Shown here: in pieces, positions 18,593 to 27,552 of the stretch
Layout: each line of letters starts with the position of its first letter
Numbering within the stretch: the first letter of the stretch is position 1
NCBI RefSeq assembly: GCF_000013705.1
Contig: NC_007947.1
Span: forward strand, 682,001-746,000
Direction: 5' to 3'
Length of the DNA: 64,000 nt
Source: Methylobacillus flagellatus KT
GTDB taxonomy: Bacteria > Pseudomonadota > Gammaproteobacteria > Burkholderiales > Methylophilaceae
Translations under genes and position numbers: made by a program
The notes under the pieces: generated by a model
The model's input: only the letters and a program-made list of their open reading frames with translations
Database searches by the model: none
Told to the model about the DNA's origin: nothing

Positions 18593-19184
18593 GTGCCTCC
18601 TTGATCCTGACTGTCGACAGCAGATACTTGCAGCATCATTCGCGTTTGCTGATCGCTCCGTTTTTCACACTTTAACCAGGGTTCCTGCAGGTGCCTTACC
18701 GAAAGAGTCGCAAACCCGCTGGGTGAAAGCGTCGAATGACTTTGTTCCGATGTGGTCTGCGCTTTGTTCGCTATCTACGGGCCATCCATTCCTTGGCTAC
18801 CACCTTAGCACTGTTTGCCACACTACCGGCTTGTGCTGATTGATGCGCCTTGCGTTTTGCACTGGGGTCAATCAGCGGGACTCTAGCCAACAAGCTCTTG
18901 GCTGTATCACGGCGTTCACGGGCGTTTGCATGACTGACGTCAGCAAAGGTGTCCTGCGAGAGCAGTTTTTCCTTGCCGTTAAAGCAGTATTAGAAACGCT
19001 ACTATTACTCCCGGCTGGGGGTATCTTGAATGAACCATCCCGCTTCATCATCAAGCGGGGTGTGTTATCACATGGCTTGGCATTTAAGATGGCGTCTGAA
19101 AGTGCCATGTTTGGATAACCGCTCCCCGGAAATTACGCTTCTAAAACATGAGATGTCAAGCAACGGGATTGGATGGAATAATAC
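18593..19184. other. intergenic region, possible decayed sequence
   Basis: About 590 bases between the monooxygenase remnant and the tRNA terminator. Several open frames of 60-100 codons exist on both strands (for example 18840-19118 plus and 18872-19108 minus), but none has an RBS, a recognisable family or a plausible composition. It may contain degraded coding sequence; I cannot assign it. Confidence 0.4.
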
Positions 19185-19222
19185 AAAAAAAGCCGCAGAT
19201 TCAGTGATCATGCGGCTTTTTT
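19185..19222 (-). terminator. rho-independent terminator after tRNA-Met
   Basis: On the minus strand, AGCCGCA and TGCGGCT arms enclose a 13-base loop and are followed by seven T. It lies 33 bases downstream of the tRNA 3' end. An A-run on the other side makes it potentially bidirectional. Confidence 0.8.
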
Positions 19223-19254
19223 GATACTTGGTGAAACTCTGTGAGACGGGTAAA

Positions 19255-19331
19255 TGGTGGTGATGGGGGGACTTGAACCCTCGACCCCAGGATTATGAAT
19301 CCTGTGCTCTAACCAGCTGAGCTACATCACC
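19255..19331 (-). tRNA. tRNA-Met (anticodon CAU, elongator type)
   Basis: A 77-base cloverleaf including an encoded CCA. The acceptor stem is GGTGATG/CATCACC with discriminator A. The D arm is AGCTCAGCTGGTTAGAGC. The anticodon stem CAGGA/TCCTG has loop TTCATAA, giving CAT at 19297-19295. The T arm is GAGGGTTCAAGTCCCCC. The fully paired first base pair excludes initiator tRNA. The D arm and the GTAGCTCAG...GAGCACA wording match elongator Met; a CAU-reading tRNA-Ile2 is the alternative and is less similar. Confidence 0.93.
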
Positions 19332-19633
19332 AGAATCCAATGGATTCAACCAAGCCCGCTATTCTATTTTCTTGTGGGCAGAAAGTCAAAGCCAATGTGA
19401 TTTTCTATGTTGAGCGTGACTTGGATAAGTCAGAAGAAAGGATCCTGGAAAAATCGGGATTTTTTCATGGAATGATTCAACCGATTGAAATGGAATGGAA
19501 ATCTCCAGATTCTTGTTGATCGGAATGGTTTTCCTACGGAAGTTGATGGTGCTGTCTGACGGTATCCAGATACACGTTCATGAATAATCTCTTCTATCCT
19601 AATCTTACTGGCATTGTTTTATGGAGGTGCATC

Positions 19634-21112
19634 ATGAAAGAAGTGACGCTGGGTCGGGGCATGATACCGGGAGTCGTTCCAAGCTTGGCATTCAGGCGTG
19701 ATGTTTCCTCCATTGTGGCCAAGCGCAACCCTTCGCCCTCCATCCGGGCTTCCTTTCCTGTGCGTGACTTGTTTCATGCCTTGGCGCGCAGCGCTGGTGA
19801 CAGCGATACCCATCATGCTGCACGGAAATTCCTTGATGAGAGGCTGGTGGAGGTGGCGCACCTGGAGAGCGATCTTCCGCACGATATAGCCGCGTTGCCA
19901 CAATGGCTGGAGCAGCGCTGCGCTCGGGTGAGAAGCGACTACCGGGCCTATTTAGCCGACAGGCATGCCGGCCAACAGGCGCGGTATTTCTCCTGCAGGG
20001 CCCATGCCTTGCATTTTTTGCAATCGATGGCGCCCAGCAGGATGGTGGAAGGCGCCTGGCTCTACGGCTTTTTAAAACACTGGCGCGAGGCTAGGTTCGC
20101 TCCCATGTGCAGGGTCTATCTCCGCAATCTGGGCGATGGCGATCCGGGCTGCAACCAGGTCAGTTTATACCAGAAGTTGCTCGATCGAAACGGATGCGCA
20201 GACTGGCACGGCCTGGATGATCAGTATTATGTCCAAGGCGCCATCAGGCTGGCACTGGGACATCATGTCGATCATTACCTGCCGGAAATCATCGGCTTCA
20301 ACCTGGGTTACGATCAGGTCTCGCTTCCGATGCTGATTGCTGCTTATGAACTGAGTGAGCAAGGGGTGCTGCCGCATTATTTTACTTTACATGTCACCGA
20401 GGACGACGCTGGTGCCTCCAGCGCCATGAAATTGCTAGGATCCCTGCTGGACACGGCGGACAGCGCGAAGGCAAGGGAGATGTTGCTTCATCGTGTCAAC
20501 AACGGCTACAAACTGCATCGATTGGGCCTGGATATCCCCGGTATCGTTGCGTCATTCGATTTGCAAAAGGCATTTCTCGCTGTCATGCAGCCTTGCGCGG
20601 CGTATCTTGAGCGCGTTTATCGGATTGATTGCATGGAGAGGGGCATTCGTGGGCGCTGGACGGATAGCTTGCCGTTGCCCTTGCTATTGCAGCAGCTTTG
20701 CAATGAGGGGTGGATGCATCCAGATGAGAAAGGCAAGACGAGGTTGTGGCAGGTGCTGGAACGAGGGAACTTACTGCCTGCACCGGGGTATCCGCAGCAA
20801 GTGGTGGTGGACTGGTCCGCCCGTAGCGATGAATACGGTAAGCGTCTGCCACATACCGATGTTGCAGATCTGGTGCCAGTTTCGCCCCCACCTGCCCGCA
20901 GGCCGGAAGAGGCAGAGGAGCACTGGGCTGATTTCAATGAGTCCGGCAGCCAGGCGGATCTCATGGAGCACATGATCCGGCTCCTGTCGCCACTGGCACA
21001 TCATACGCAGGAAGGGCTCAAGGCAGCGCGGATATACAAATCCATCCTGGAAAAAGGCAGTGAGCTTTATTCGCAACATTCTGCTTTGTTCCTGTGGCAT
21101 GGCAGGGTGTAA
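19634..21112 (+). CDS. iron-containing redox enzyme family (haem-oxygenase-like fold) protein
   Basis: A 492-residue protein from ATG 19634, chosen because GGAGG lies 6 bases upstream; the longer frame from 19580 lacks an RBS. The middle (about 195-290) carries the segment I recognise from the PF14518-like haem-oxygenase/TenA superfamily: HHVDHYLPEIIGFNLGYD, then PMLIAAYELSEQGVLPHYF and LHVTEDDAGASSAM. Glu and His residues there are candidate di-iron ligands. Relatives are called iron-containing redox enzymes (HDO superfamily), acting on fatty or amino acid side chains in specialised metabolism. The N-terminal 150 and C-terminal 150 residues look helical and unassigned. It stands alone between a tRNA and the KGG gene. 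The substrate is unknown. Confidence 0.7.
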   Translation: MKEVTLGRGMIPGVVPSLAFRRDVSSIVAKRNPSPSIRASFPVRDLFHALARSAGDSDTHHAARKFLDERLVEVAHLESDLPHDIAALPQWLEQRCARVRSDYRAYLADRHAGQQARYFSCRAHALHFLQSMAPSRMVEGAWLYGFLKHWREARFAPMCRVYLRNLGDGDPGCNQVSLYQKLLDRNGCADWHGLDDQYYVQGAIRLALGHHVDHYLPEIIGFNLGYDQVSLPMLIAAYELSEQGVLPHYFTLHVTEDDAGASSAMKLLGSLLDTADSAKAREMLLHRVNNGYKLHRLGLDIPGIVASFDLQKAFLAVMQPCAAYLERVYRIDCMERGIRGRWTDSLPLPLLLQQLCNEGWMHPDEKGKTRLWQVLERGNLLPAPGYPQQVVVDWSARSDEYGKRLPHTDVADLVPVSPPPARRPEEAEEHWADFNESGSQADLMEHMIRLLSPLAHHTQEGLKAARIYKSILEKGSELYSQHSALFLWHGRV

Positions 21113-21141
21113 ACCGCTGCGCAATTGTCTCGGCATCAATG

Positions 21142-21171
21142 AAAAAGCCAGGCAAAATGCCTGGCTTTTTC
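21142..21171 (+). terminator. rho-independent terminator, likely bidirectional
   Basis: AGCCAGGC, loop AAAAT, GCCTGGCT flanked by A-run and T-run. It sits between the convergent redox-enzyme gene and the KGG gene and can end both transcripts. Confidence 0.85.
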
Positions 21172-21230
21172 ATGCTGGGTACCAAGTCAATAGAGACGGC
21201 CATCAGCTGACGACCGCCTTTGATGAATGA

Positions 21231-21473
21231 CTAGGAGCTGCGCCGACCGCCTTTGCGGCCTGCAGCACGTGCCTCTTTGGAGGTAAATTGGTGTGCAGTG
21301 CCTTTTGCATGTGCGGCGCGACCACCCTTGCGTCCTGCCTCCCGGGCAGAGGCAGAGTCGAATTCATGCGCTGTGCCCTTGGCATGTGCGGCTTTGCCAC
21401 CCATGCTGGCAATCTGGCGTTGTTTTTCGGGACTCATTGCGGCAAAGCCGCGCGGGCTTGCAGTTTGTACCAT
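21231..21473 (-). CDS. KGG-repeat stress-induced protein
   Basis: An 80-residue, very basic and Gly/Ala-rich protein. It contains KGG-type repeats: MSPEKQRQIASMGGKAAHAKG, then EAGRKGGRAAHAKGTAHQF and EARAAGRKGG. These are the PF10685 pattern found in general-stress proteins such as E. coli YciG and Bacillus GsiB. It is hydrophilic, probably disordered, with no signal. GGAGG with a 6-base spacer places the start at ATG 21473; a longer frame to 21524 is not needed. It is probably induced by stationary phase or dehydration, inferred from the family. The gene is monocistronic. Confidence 0.85.
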   Translation of the reverse strand: MVQTASPRGFAAMSPEKQRQIASMGGKAAHAKGTAHEFDSASAREAGRKGGRAAHAKGTAHQFTSKEARAAGRKGGRRSS

Positions 21474-21670
21474 GGTAGACCTCCATAATGATGTTGATAG
21501 AGTGAGGCAATGGGGTTGTTGCAACTCTCTCCGTTAAAAGAAAGTGTGATCATTATTGGTCGGCCCGGCGCTGCTCGTTATAAGCCGCCGTCTTATAACC
21601 GTGTCAGAAAACTCGACAGGAAGGACACGCTGGAAATGCATGCTGGATATGCAAGCGAAGGAGCCTAGTT

Positions 21671-22225
21671 TCAGTCATCTTCCACCTTGAGGACGGCGAG
21701 CAGGGCTTTGGCGGTTTCGAGGTTGGATGTGGCTGGAGATAAGTGTTGCAGGGCAAATGCCTTGATCTCCGGATCTTCCGCACGATTGGCGATTTTGCCG
21801 AGCAAGTTCACCATTTCTTCCTGAGACTTGACGCCGACCGTCTTGGCATAGCCGAGGTCAAATTCAGCGCCATCCTTGGCGGACAGGCTCCTGAGCTTGG
21901 CTTTTTGCCATAAGGAGGGTTCTTTGGGGAGTGAAGCACGCTTCTGGTTGGCGATCTGCTTGAGCGCCTCACCCAGCTGGGCCTGAATCTTGATTATTTC
22001 CTGCGCATGATGGCGTACCGCCTCGTTGCTGGACTTGACGACGGCCAACTCGCTGGCTTCAATCTGTAATATCCCCAAGCGAGCGATATCTTTCAGGTAT
22101 CCCTGATCTTTTGCAGACAGGGCCTCTGCCGCAGCGGCATTACTCAACATCAGGATGGGGGAGGCAAGCAGTGATATGGCAAGTAGGTTGAGCCACTGCT
22201 TGCGTAGCCATAATACAGACATCAT
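21671..22225 (-). CDS. exported DUF4142 protein
   Basis: A 184-residue protein. Residues 1-33 form a signal peptide (LNLLAISLLASPILMLSNAAAA). The remainder is one helical domain typical of DUF4142 (a ferritin-like four-helix bundle without obvious metal ligands). Segments are YLKDIARLGILQIEASELAV, HHAQEIIKIQAQLGEALK and AEFDLGYAKTVGVKSQEEMV. Predicted periplasmic. Two adjacent ATGs (22225 and 22222) are both possible. It stands alone between the KGG gene and the DUF421 gene. DUF4142 proteins are often in envelope-stress contexts, but the role is unknown. Confidence 0.75.
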   Translation of the reverse strand: MMSVLWLRKQWLNLLAISLLASPILMLSNAAAAEALSAKDQGYLKDIARLGILQIEASELAVVKSSNEAVRHHAQEIIKIQAQLGEALKQIANQKRASLPKEPSLWQKAKLRSLSAKDGAEFDLGYAKTVGVKSQEEMVNLLGKIANRAEDPEIKAFALQHLSPATSNLETAKALLAVLKVEDD

Positions 22226-22448
22226 GTCAGGCTCCGTTTTTATGCGTGAATAGGCATGATGACGGCAGGCTGCGGCTGATGTAAACCAGAGAACCCTGAT
22301 TCGCGTGTAGGAGCGATGAGGACAAGCTGCATCGGGGATACAGGCATATTTTCCTGTTTTTTCCTACAATGCTTTGCGGATTCCACCTACATGCGGCCAC
22401 GTAAGACATGCTTAATATAGCGGCAATTCATAGAAGCGAGAGCCAGCG

Positions 22449-22922
22449 ATGGAGTTATTCACTTTCAGTGTTGCGCCATGGGAAATTATAGTGCGTGGCT
22501 CTCTGGTATTCTGGTTCCTCTTCATCATCTTCCGGTTCATTCTGCGTCGGGATGTAGGAAGCCTGGGCATCGGCGACTTCCTGTTCGTCGTGATTGTTGC
22601 GGATGCCTCTCAAAATGCGATGAGCGGCGACTCCGAAACCTTTTTGGATGGCGCGCTGCTGGTCATGACCTTGCTGGGCTGGAACCTGCTGTTCGACTAC
22701 CTGGGCTACCGCTTCCCATTGGTCCGGCAATTTACCGAGTCCTCCAGCATGATGCTGGTGCGCAATGGTGAAATCCAATGGAAGAATCTGCGGCGGGAAT
22801 GGATTACCAAGGAAGAACTTATGTCGAAAATGCGCGAGGAGGGCCTGGAGAAGCTGGAGCAGGTCAAGGAAATGCGCTTGGAGCCTGACGGCAGGATCAG
22901 CGTGATCCGGCTGTCGGCTTGA
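22449..22922 (+). CDS. DUF421 (YetF/YcaP-like) membrane protein
   Basis: A 157-residue protein. Two to three membrane helices at the N terminus (about 8-30, 40-60, 70-85, including LLGWNLLFDYLGYRFPLVRQ) are followed by a small cytosolic alpha/beta domain (MLVRNGEIQWKNLRREWITK, SKMREEGLEKLEQVKEMRL). This is the DUF421 layout, and the length fits the single-domain form (YcaP) rather than longer YetF proteins. Function unknown. It converges with ychF, with 62 bases between the stops. Confidence 0.75.
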   Translation: MELFTFSVAPWEIIVRGSLVFWFLFIIFRFILRRDVGSLGIGDFLFVVIVADASQNAMSGDSETFLDGALLVMTLLGWNLLFDYLGYRFPLVRQFTESSSMMLVRNGEIQWKNLRREWITKEELMSKMREEGLEKLEQVKEMRLEPDGRISVIRLSA

Positions 22923-22983
22923 GTAGGTTGGATGAGGAGAATCCGTGCCGTAGCACAGATTTCCCCCTCCACTGGATGGCGGG

Positions 22984-24069
22984 TCAGACGTTGAAGCGGA
23001 AGTGCATGATGTCGCCATCCTGCACAATGTAGTCTTTGCCTTCCAGGCGCATCTTGCCTGCTTCTTGGGCGCCTTTTTCCCCTTTGTGCTTGACGTACTC
23101 ATCGTACGCAATTACTTCGGCGCGGATGAAGCCGCGTTCGAAATCCGTATGGATGACGCCGGCGGCTTGTGGTGCGGTCGAACCTTTGCGTATGGTCCAG
23201 GCGCGTACTTCCTTTACGCCGGCGGTGAAGTAGGTCTGCAGGCCGAGCAGGTCGTAGGCGGCGCGGATCACGCGGTCCAGCCCTGGCTCTTCCAGCCCTA
23301 GCTCGGCGAGGAACATGGCCTTGTCTTCATCTTCCAGGTCGGCGATTTCACTCTCGATCTTGGCGCAAATTGCGACCACCGGTGCGCTTTCTTTCTTGCC
23401 GAGTTCCAGTACTTTTTCCAGCAAGGGGTTATTGTCGAAACCCTCTTCGTCGACATTGGCGAGGTACATCACCGGCTTGACCGTGATCAGGCACAGCGGC
23501 TTGATCAATTTGAGCTGGTCTTCGTCCAGGCCCAGGGTGCGGACCGGATGGCCCTGGTCCAGATGTTGCTGCACCTTTTCCAGCACGGCGCAGAGGGCAA
23601 TGGCCTCCTTGTCGCCGGATTTGGCTTTCTTGCTTTCACGCTGCAGGGTTTTCTCCACGGTTTCCATGTCGGCAAGCGCCAGCTCGGTATTGATGGTCTC
23701 GACATCGGCCAGCGGGTCGACCTTGCCTGCGACGTGCACGATGTTGCCGTCGTCGAAGCAGCGTACGACATGCGCAATCGCATCGGTTTCGCGGATGTTG
23801 GCGAGGAACTTGTTGCCCAAGCCTTCGCCCTTGGATGCACCTGCGACCAGTCCGGCGATGTCGACAAATTCGACAATGGCTGGCTGGACTTTCTGCGGGT
23901 TGACGATCTCGATCAGTGGTTTGAGGCGCGGATCGGGCACTTCAACGATGCCGACATTGGGTTCTATGGTGCAGAACGGGTAATTGGCCGCTTCGATGCC
24001 TGCACGGGTAATCGCGTTGAAGAGGGTGGATTTTCCTACGTTGGGTAGGCCAACAATTCCGCATTTCAT
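22984..24069 (-). CDS. ychF: redox-regulated ATPase/GTPase YchF (Obg-like)
   Basis: A 361-residue Obg-family P-loop protein with ATP preference. G1 is GLPNVGKST (residues 7-15), the G2 region contains [11 protein letters not shown]3 is DIAGLV, and a coiled-coil insertion runs about 130-180. NVDEEG occupies the G4-like position in place of NKxD. The C-terminal TGS domain ends [14 protein letters not shown]. It is a universally conserved ribosome-associated translation factor. It is the last gene of the rplY-pth-ychF run, 33 bases after pth. The ATG follows AGGCAG. Confidence 0.95.
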   Translation of the reverse strand: MKCGIVGLPNVGKSTLFNAITRAGIEAANYPFCTIEPNVGIVEVPDPRLKPLIEIVNPQKVQPAIVEFVDIAGLVAGASKGEGLGNKFLANIRETDAIAHVVRCFDDGNIVHVAGKVDPLADVETINTELALADMETVEKTLQRESKKAKSGDKEAIALCAVLEKVQQHLDQGHPVRTLGLDEDQLKLIKPLCLITVKPVMYLANVDEEGFDNNPLLEKVLELGKKESAPVVAICAKIESEIADLEDEDKAMFLAELGLEEPGLDRVIRAAYDLLGLQTYFTAGVKEVRAWTIRKGSTAPQAAGVIHTDFERGFIRAEVIAYDEYVKHKGEKGAQEAGKMRLEGKDYIVQDGDIMHFRFNV

Positions 24070-24102
24070 GGTGATCTGCCTGTTCTTGGTTAAGGGTTAA
24101 TT

Positions 24103-24681
24103 CTACTTGGTCTTGGTGTGCAGCTTGAGCATGGCTTCCTCGAACTTGCCTTCGAGCAGTTGCGGCAATACGAGCATGCTGTCGTCCATGGCATATGCTA
24201 TCTGCTGCATTTCATCGCGCAGTGGGGCATTGAGCACATAATTGACCACCGCGCTGCGGTCGCCAGGATGGCCGATGCCCAGGCGCAGGCGCCAGAAATC
24301 ATTGGTACCCAGTTGCGCGGCGATGTCCTTGAGGCCGTTATGGCCGCTATGGCCGCCGCCCTTCTTCAGGCGCGCAGCGCCGGGAGGCAAGTCCAGTTCG
24401 TCATGGACGACGAGGATTTGCTCTGCCGGAATTTTGTAAAAACGCGCGAGTGCTGCCACAGCACGGCCGCTGGCATTCATGAAGGTGGTAGGCTTGAGCA
24501 GCCAGGTGTCGGCATGGCCGTTGAGGCGGCCACTCAGGCCAAAGAACTTGGCTTCCAGGGTAGTTTTGCTGGCAGTCTGCGCGCAGAGCTGGTCTATCCA
24601 CCAGAAGCCTGCATTGTGGCGGGTGTCTTCATATTGGGCGCCGGGATTACCGAGGCCAACAAACAGGCGGATACCATTCAT
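24103..24681 (-). CDS. pth: peptidyl-tRNA hydrolase
   Basis: A 192-residue cytosolic enzyme that hydrolyses peptidyl-tRNAs dropped from the ribosome. The start ATG at 24681 is chosen because MNGIRLFVGLGNPGAQYEDT is the conserved N terminus; the frame is open 21 codons further up without family character. Visible features are GLGNPGAQYEDTRHNAGF with catalytic His, FMNASGRAV, VVHDELDLPPG with the catalytic Asp, and GGGHSGHNGLKD. It lies between rplY and ychF, which is the classical bacterial order. A GC-rich hairpin separates it from rplY. Confidence 0.95.
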   Translation of the reverse strand: MNGIRLFVGLGNPGAQYEDTRHNAGFWWIDQLCAQTASKTTLEAKFFGLSGRLNGHADTWLLKPTTFMNASGRAVAALARFYKIPAEQILVVHDELDLPPGAARLKKGGGHSGHNGLKDIAAQLGTNDFWRLRLGIGHPGDRSAVVNYVLNAPLRDEMQQIAYAMDDSMLVLPQLLEGKFEEAMLKLHTKTK

Positions 24682-24706
24682 GATGATCTGAGTCTTTAAA
24701 ATGAAT

Positions 24707-24736
24707 ACGCGCGCGCCGGTTGCCCGGCGCGCGCGT
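24707..24736 (-). terminator. very GC-rich intergenic hairpin (rplY-pth)
   Basis: A 13-bp perfect inverted repeat, ACGCGCGCGCCGG/CCGGCGCGCGCGT, with a 4-base loop. It is followed on the minus strand by ATTCATTTT. The T-run is weak, so it may be a partial terminator, an RNase-processing site or a stabiliser of the rplY message rather than a full stop. Confidence 0.5.
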
Positions 24737-24755
24737 TCAAGCATTGACGCTGGTA

Positions 24756-25379
24756 TTACTCGGCTGCAGCTTCGCCTTCAGCATCGGCTTCGCCTTCAGC
24801 GCCAGCACCGCCGCGCGGCTTGGAGATGGATGCCACAGCTGCATCGTTGTCGTGTGCCAGTTGTACGAACTCAACGCCGTTGGGCAGCTTGATTTGCGAC
24901 AAGTGGATGGAGTGACCGGCTTCAAGGTTGCTCAAGTCCACTTCGATGAACTCTGGCAGGTCCTTGGGCAGGCAGCTCACATCGGCTTCAGTCAGGATAT
25001 GGGTCACGATGCCGCCGGCCAGTTTCACGCCTGGGGCGATGTCGGCATTGATGAAGTGCAGAGGCACTTTCACGTGCACTTTCTCGCTTGCACTGACGCG
25101 CTGGAAGTCGATGTGCTGAATGGTGTTGCGGACTGGGTGCAGCTGGTAGTCACGCAGAACGACTTGCTCTTTTTGGCCGTCCACTTCCAGGTTCAGGATG
25201 GAAGCGTGGAATGTTTCATGACGGAACTCGAGGAACAGTTCCTTGTGATTGAACTCGAGGCTGACTGCTTCCTTGTCCCCACCGTAAACCACGCCTGGAA
25301 CATTACCAGCGCGACGGAGGCGGCGGCTCGCACTCGTACCCTTGCCCTCGCGCTTGGTTGCTTTGATTGTAATTGCCAT
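24756..25379 (-). CDS. rplY: 50S ribosomal protein L25/general stress protein Ctc (bL25)
   Basis: A 207-residue bL25 protein of the long CTC type. The N-terminal 95 residues are the 5S rRNA-binding L25 domain (KREGKGTSASRRLRRAGNVP, VVYGGDKEAVSLEF). The C-terminal domain (about 100-190) is the TL5/CTC beta domain, ending in an acidic, Ala/Glu-rich tail (about 190-207). AGGAG eight bases before the ATG supports the start. It lies between prs and pth; the prs terminator upstream suggests a separate promoter for rplY, pth and ychF. Confidence 0.95.
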   Translation of the reverse strand: MAITIKATKREGKGTSASRRLRRAGNVPGVVYGGDKEAVSLEFNHKELFLEFRHETFHASILNLEVDGQKEQVVLRDYQLHPVRNTIQHIDFQRVSASEKVHVKVPLHFINADIAPGVKLAGGIVTHILTEADVSCLPKDLPEFIEVDLSNLEAGHSIHLSQIKLPNGVEFVQLAHDNDAAVASISKPRGGAGAEGEADAEGEAAAE

Positions 25380-25443
25380 GTTAACTACTCCTAATAAAAG
25401 GCCTGTCGGCCTTGGGTTTGCCTGTTATCCGCGACCAGATAAC

Positions 25444-25474
25444 AGAAAAGGCGGACGGGTATGCCCATCCGCCG
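25444..25474 (-). terminator. rho-independent terminator after prs
   Basis: On the minus strand, GGCGGATGGG/CCCGTCCGCC (one G-T mismatch) with a short loop is followed by TTTTCTGTT, 15 bases after the prs stop. Confidence 0.75.
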
Positions 25475-25488
25475 GAACCATGCTCCCG

Positions 25489-26439
25489 CTATTCTACGAA
25501 CAGGGAGCTGACTGAGTCTTCATTGCTGATACGGCGTATCGTTTCCGCGAACAGCTCGCCCGCGCTGACCACACGTATCTTTGGTGATTGTTGCGCATTC
25601 GGGCGCAGCGGGATCGTGTTGGTGACCACCAGTTCATCCAATTCGGAGTTGGTGATACGCGATACCGCCTCGCCGGAGAGCACGGGATGAGTACAGTAGG
25701 CCACGACTTTCTTGGCGCCTTGCTGCTTCAGTGCAATGGCGGCTTCGCACAAGGTGTTGGCGGTATCTACCATGTCGTCCATCAATACGCAGGTGCGACC
25801 AGAAACATCGCCGATGATATTCATGACCTTGGCCACATTGGGCTTGGGCCTGCGCTTGTCGATAATGGCCAGGTCGACGTTGAGATGTTTGGCCGCGGCA
25901 CGGGCACGCACCACGCCGCCAACGTCGGGGGACACCACGACAAGGTCATCATGGTTTTGCTGGGTCAAGTCCTGGAGCAGGATGGGGGTGGCGTAGATGT
26001 TGTCCACCGGAATATCGAAAAAGCCCTGAATCTGGTCGGAGTGCAAGTCCATGGTCAGCAGGCGATTGACGCCAACCGTGGTCAGCATGTTGGCGATCAC
26101 CTTGGCGGTAATCGCGACCCGTGCGGAACGCGGGCGCCTGTCCTGGCGCGCATAGCCAAAATAAGGAATGGCTGCGGTGATGCGTGCGGCAGAGGAGCGG
26201 CGCAGGGCATCGACCATGACCATGACTTCCATCAGATGGTCGTTGGTCGGCATGCAGGTGGATTGCAGGATGAAGACATCCTTGCCACGGACATTGTCCA
26301 GCAGCTCGATCATGACTTCGCCATCGCTGAAGCGGTCTACGGTGGCCCGGCCAAGCGCTATGCCCAGGTGGCTGACCACCTCTTCGGCAAGCGCACGGTT
26401 GGCGTTGCCGGTAAATACCATCATGTCGCCCTTGGCCAC
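25489..26439 (-). CDS. prs: ribose-phosphate pyrophosphokinase
   Basis: A 316-residue class I PRPP synthetase, which transfers pyrophosphate from ATP to ribose-5-phosphate. The ATP flexible loop is visible as [16 protein letters not shown], the ribose-5-phosphate loop as [11 protein letters not shown] and the PRPP loop as [13 protein letters not shown]. The length is normal. A GTG start with AAGGA eight bases upstream is used; an internal ATG at codon 6 or 7 ([15 protein letters not shown]) also has an AAGGG upstream and is possible. tRNA-Gln and its terminator precede it on the same strand, the conserved betaproteobacterial order. Confidence 0.95.
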   Translation of the reverse strand: MAKGDMMVFTGNANRALAEEVVSHLGIALGRATVDRFSDGEVMIELLDNVRGKDVFILQSTCMPTNDHLMEVMVMVDALRRSSAARITAAIPYFGYARQDRRPRSARVAITAKVIANMLTTVGVNRLLTMDLHSDQIQGFFDIPVDNIYATPILLQDLTQQNHDDLVVVSPDVGGVVRARAAAKHLNVDLAIIDKRRPKPNVAKVMNIIGDVSGRTCVLMDDMVDTANTLCEAAIALKQQGAKKVVAYCTHPVLSGEAVSRITNSELDELVVTNTIPLRPNAQQSPKIRVVSAGELFAETIRRISNEDSVSSLFVE

Positions 26440-26506
26440 AGTTGGAATCCTTATCTCTAAAAAAACAAGCCGCGAGAAATCGTGGTGTCAATCGCGTGCA
26501 AAAAAC

Positions 26507-26541
26507 AAAAGCGTGTAATTTTTAAGTTACACGCTTTTATT
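26507..26541 (-). terminator. rho-independent terminator after tRNA-Gln
   Basis: An 8-bp stem GCGTGTAA/TTACACGC extended by A/T pairs, followed by a T-rich run on the minus strand. It lies immediately after the tRNA-Gln 3' end and before prs. Confidence 0.8.
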
Positions 26542-26542
26542 C

Positions 26543-26619
26543 TGGCTGGGGAGGAAGGATTCGAACCTTCGCATGCCGGAATCAAAATCCGGTGCCTTAA
26601 CCAGCTTGGCGACTCCCCA
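26543..26619 (-). tRNA. tRNA-Gln (anticodon UUG)
   Basis: A 77-base cloverleaf with encoded CCA. The acceptor stem is TGGGGAG/CTCCCCA with discriminator G. The D arm is CGCCAAGCTGGTTAAGGC. The anticodon stem CCGGA/TCCGG has loop TTTTGAT, giving TTG at 26585-26583. The T arm is GAAGGTTCGAATCCTTC. The weak U-A first pair of the acceptor is typical of tRNA-Gln. It sits between ispE and prs. Confidence 0.95.
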
Positions 26620-26636
26620 TTTGATCGTTGTCTCCA

Positions 26637-27509
26637 TCAGGTTGCAAAACTGCGCAGGGGATGTTGATCCAACCCTTTTGCGCAGAAGCCTGAAACTTCA
26701 CAACCTACGAATTGTGGCAACTCGCGTGCCTCATTCACTCTTGCAAGTACAGCTTCTGCAGATTCCTGGCTATCGAATGCTGCGAATACCGAAGCGCCAG
26801 AACCACTCATGCGCGCCTTGGAGAATCGAGAAAGCCATTGCAGGCATTTTTCAACTTCCGGGTGCTGTTGTCTGACCACGGTTTCGAGATCGTTGTGAAC
26901 CAAGTCCCTCAGAAAGGCCGCTATTGTCGTGGGATTCGTGTCTCTTGTCAATTGCTTCGATGCAAAAATTTCCGCGGTCGAGATATGGATGCGCGGCGTG
27001 ATGACGACATAATAGGCTTGGGGTAATTGAATTGATTGCAGTTTTTCCCCAATGCCCTCTACCCAGGCGCTTTCTCCGAAAATGAAGAAGGGAACGTCTG
27101 CTCCCAGACTGAGGCCCAGCGTGATCAATTCCTCGCGACGCAAGTGAAGATGCCATAACTGGTTGAGGGCGAGCAAAACGCTTGCAGCGTCTGAACTGCC
27201 TCCGCCCAGTCCGCCGCCCATCGGCGTGCGCTTGGTCACGTAGATATCGGCCCCTAGTTTGCAGCCGGAATGGCGTTGCAGCAGTGTTGCCGCGCGGATG
27301 CACAAATCGCTTTCCTCTGGTACGCCGGGTGTGTTTTCCGTGCGCCGGATGAGATGGTCGGCTCGCGGCCTGATATGCACGGTATCACCAAAGTCCAGTA
27401 GGCGGAATACGCTTTGCAGCAGGTGGTAGCCATCAGGGCGGCGGCCCGTGATATGCAGGAACAGGTTGATTTTTGCTGGCGCGGGGTAAGCGTGGAAGTC
27501 TTGCATCAT
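26637..27509 (-). CDS. ispE: 4-diphosphocytidyl-2-C-methyl-D-erythritol kinase
   Basis: A 290-residue GHMP kinase, step 4 of the non-mevalonate isoprenoid pathway, phosphorylating [26 protein letters not shown] is the IspE N terminus with catalytic Lys. The ATP loop [14 protein letters not shown] follows, and the C-terminal [10 protein letters not shown] is GHMP motif III. The length is usual. It follows lolB by 43 bases and precedes tRNA-Gln, the conserved order in beta- and gammaproteobacteria. Confidence 0.95.
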
Positions 27510-27552
27510 CAGGACAGATAATATTGCTGAATGCGATGGAGTTGGTGATCGG

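Noticed and set aside
18543..19118. Open frames of about 90-98 codons on the plus strand and one on the minus strand (18872-19108)
   Set aside because: None has an RBS or recognisable motif. Part lies antisense to the monooxygenase start. May be decayed sequence, but cannot be assigned.
25588..26460. 290-codon plus-strand frame opposite prs
   Set aside because: It is the complement of the well-conserved prs gene and has no domain of its own.
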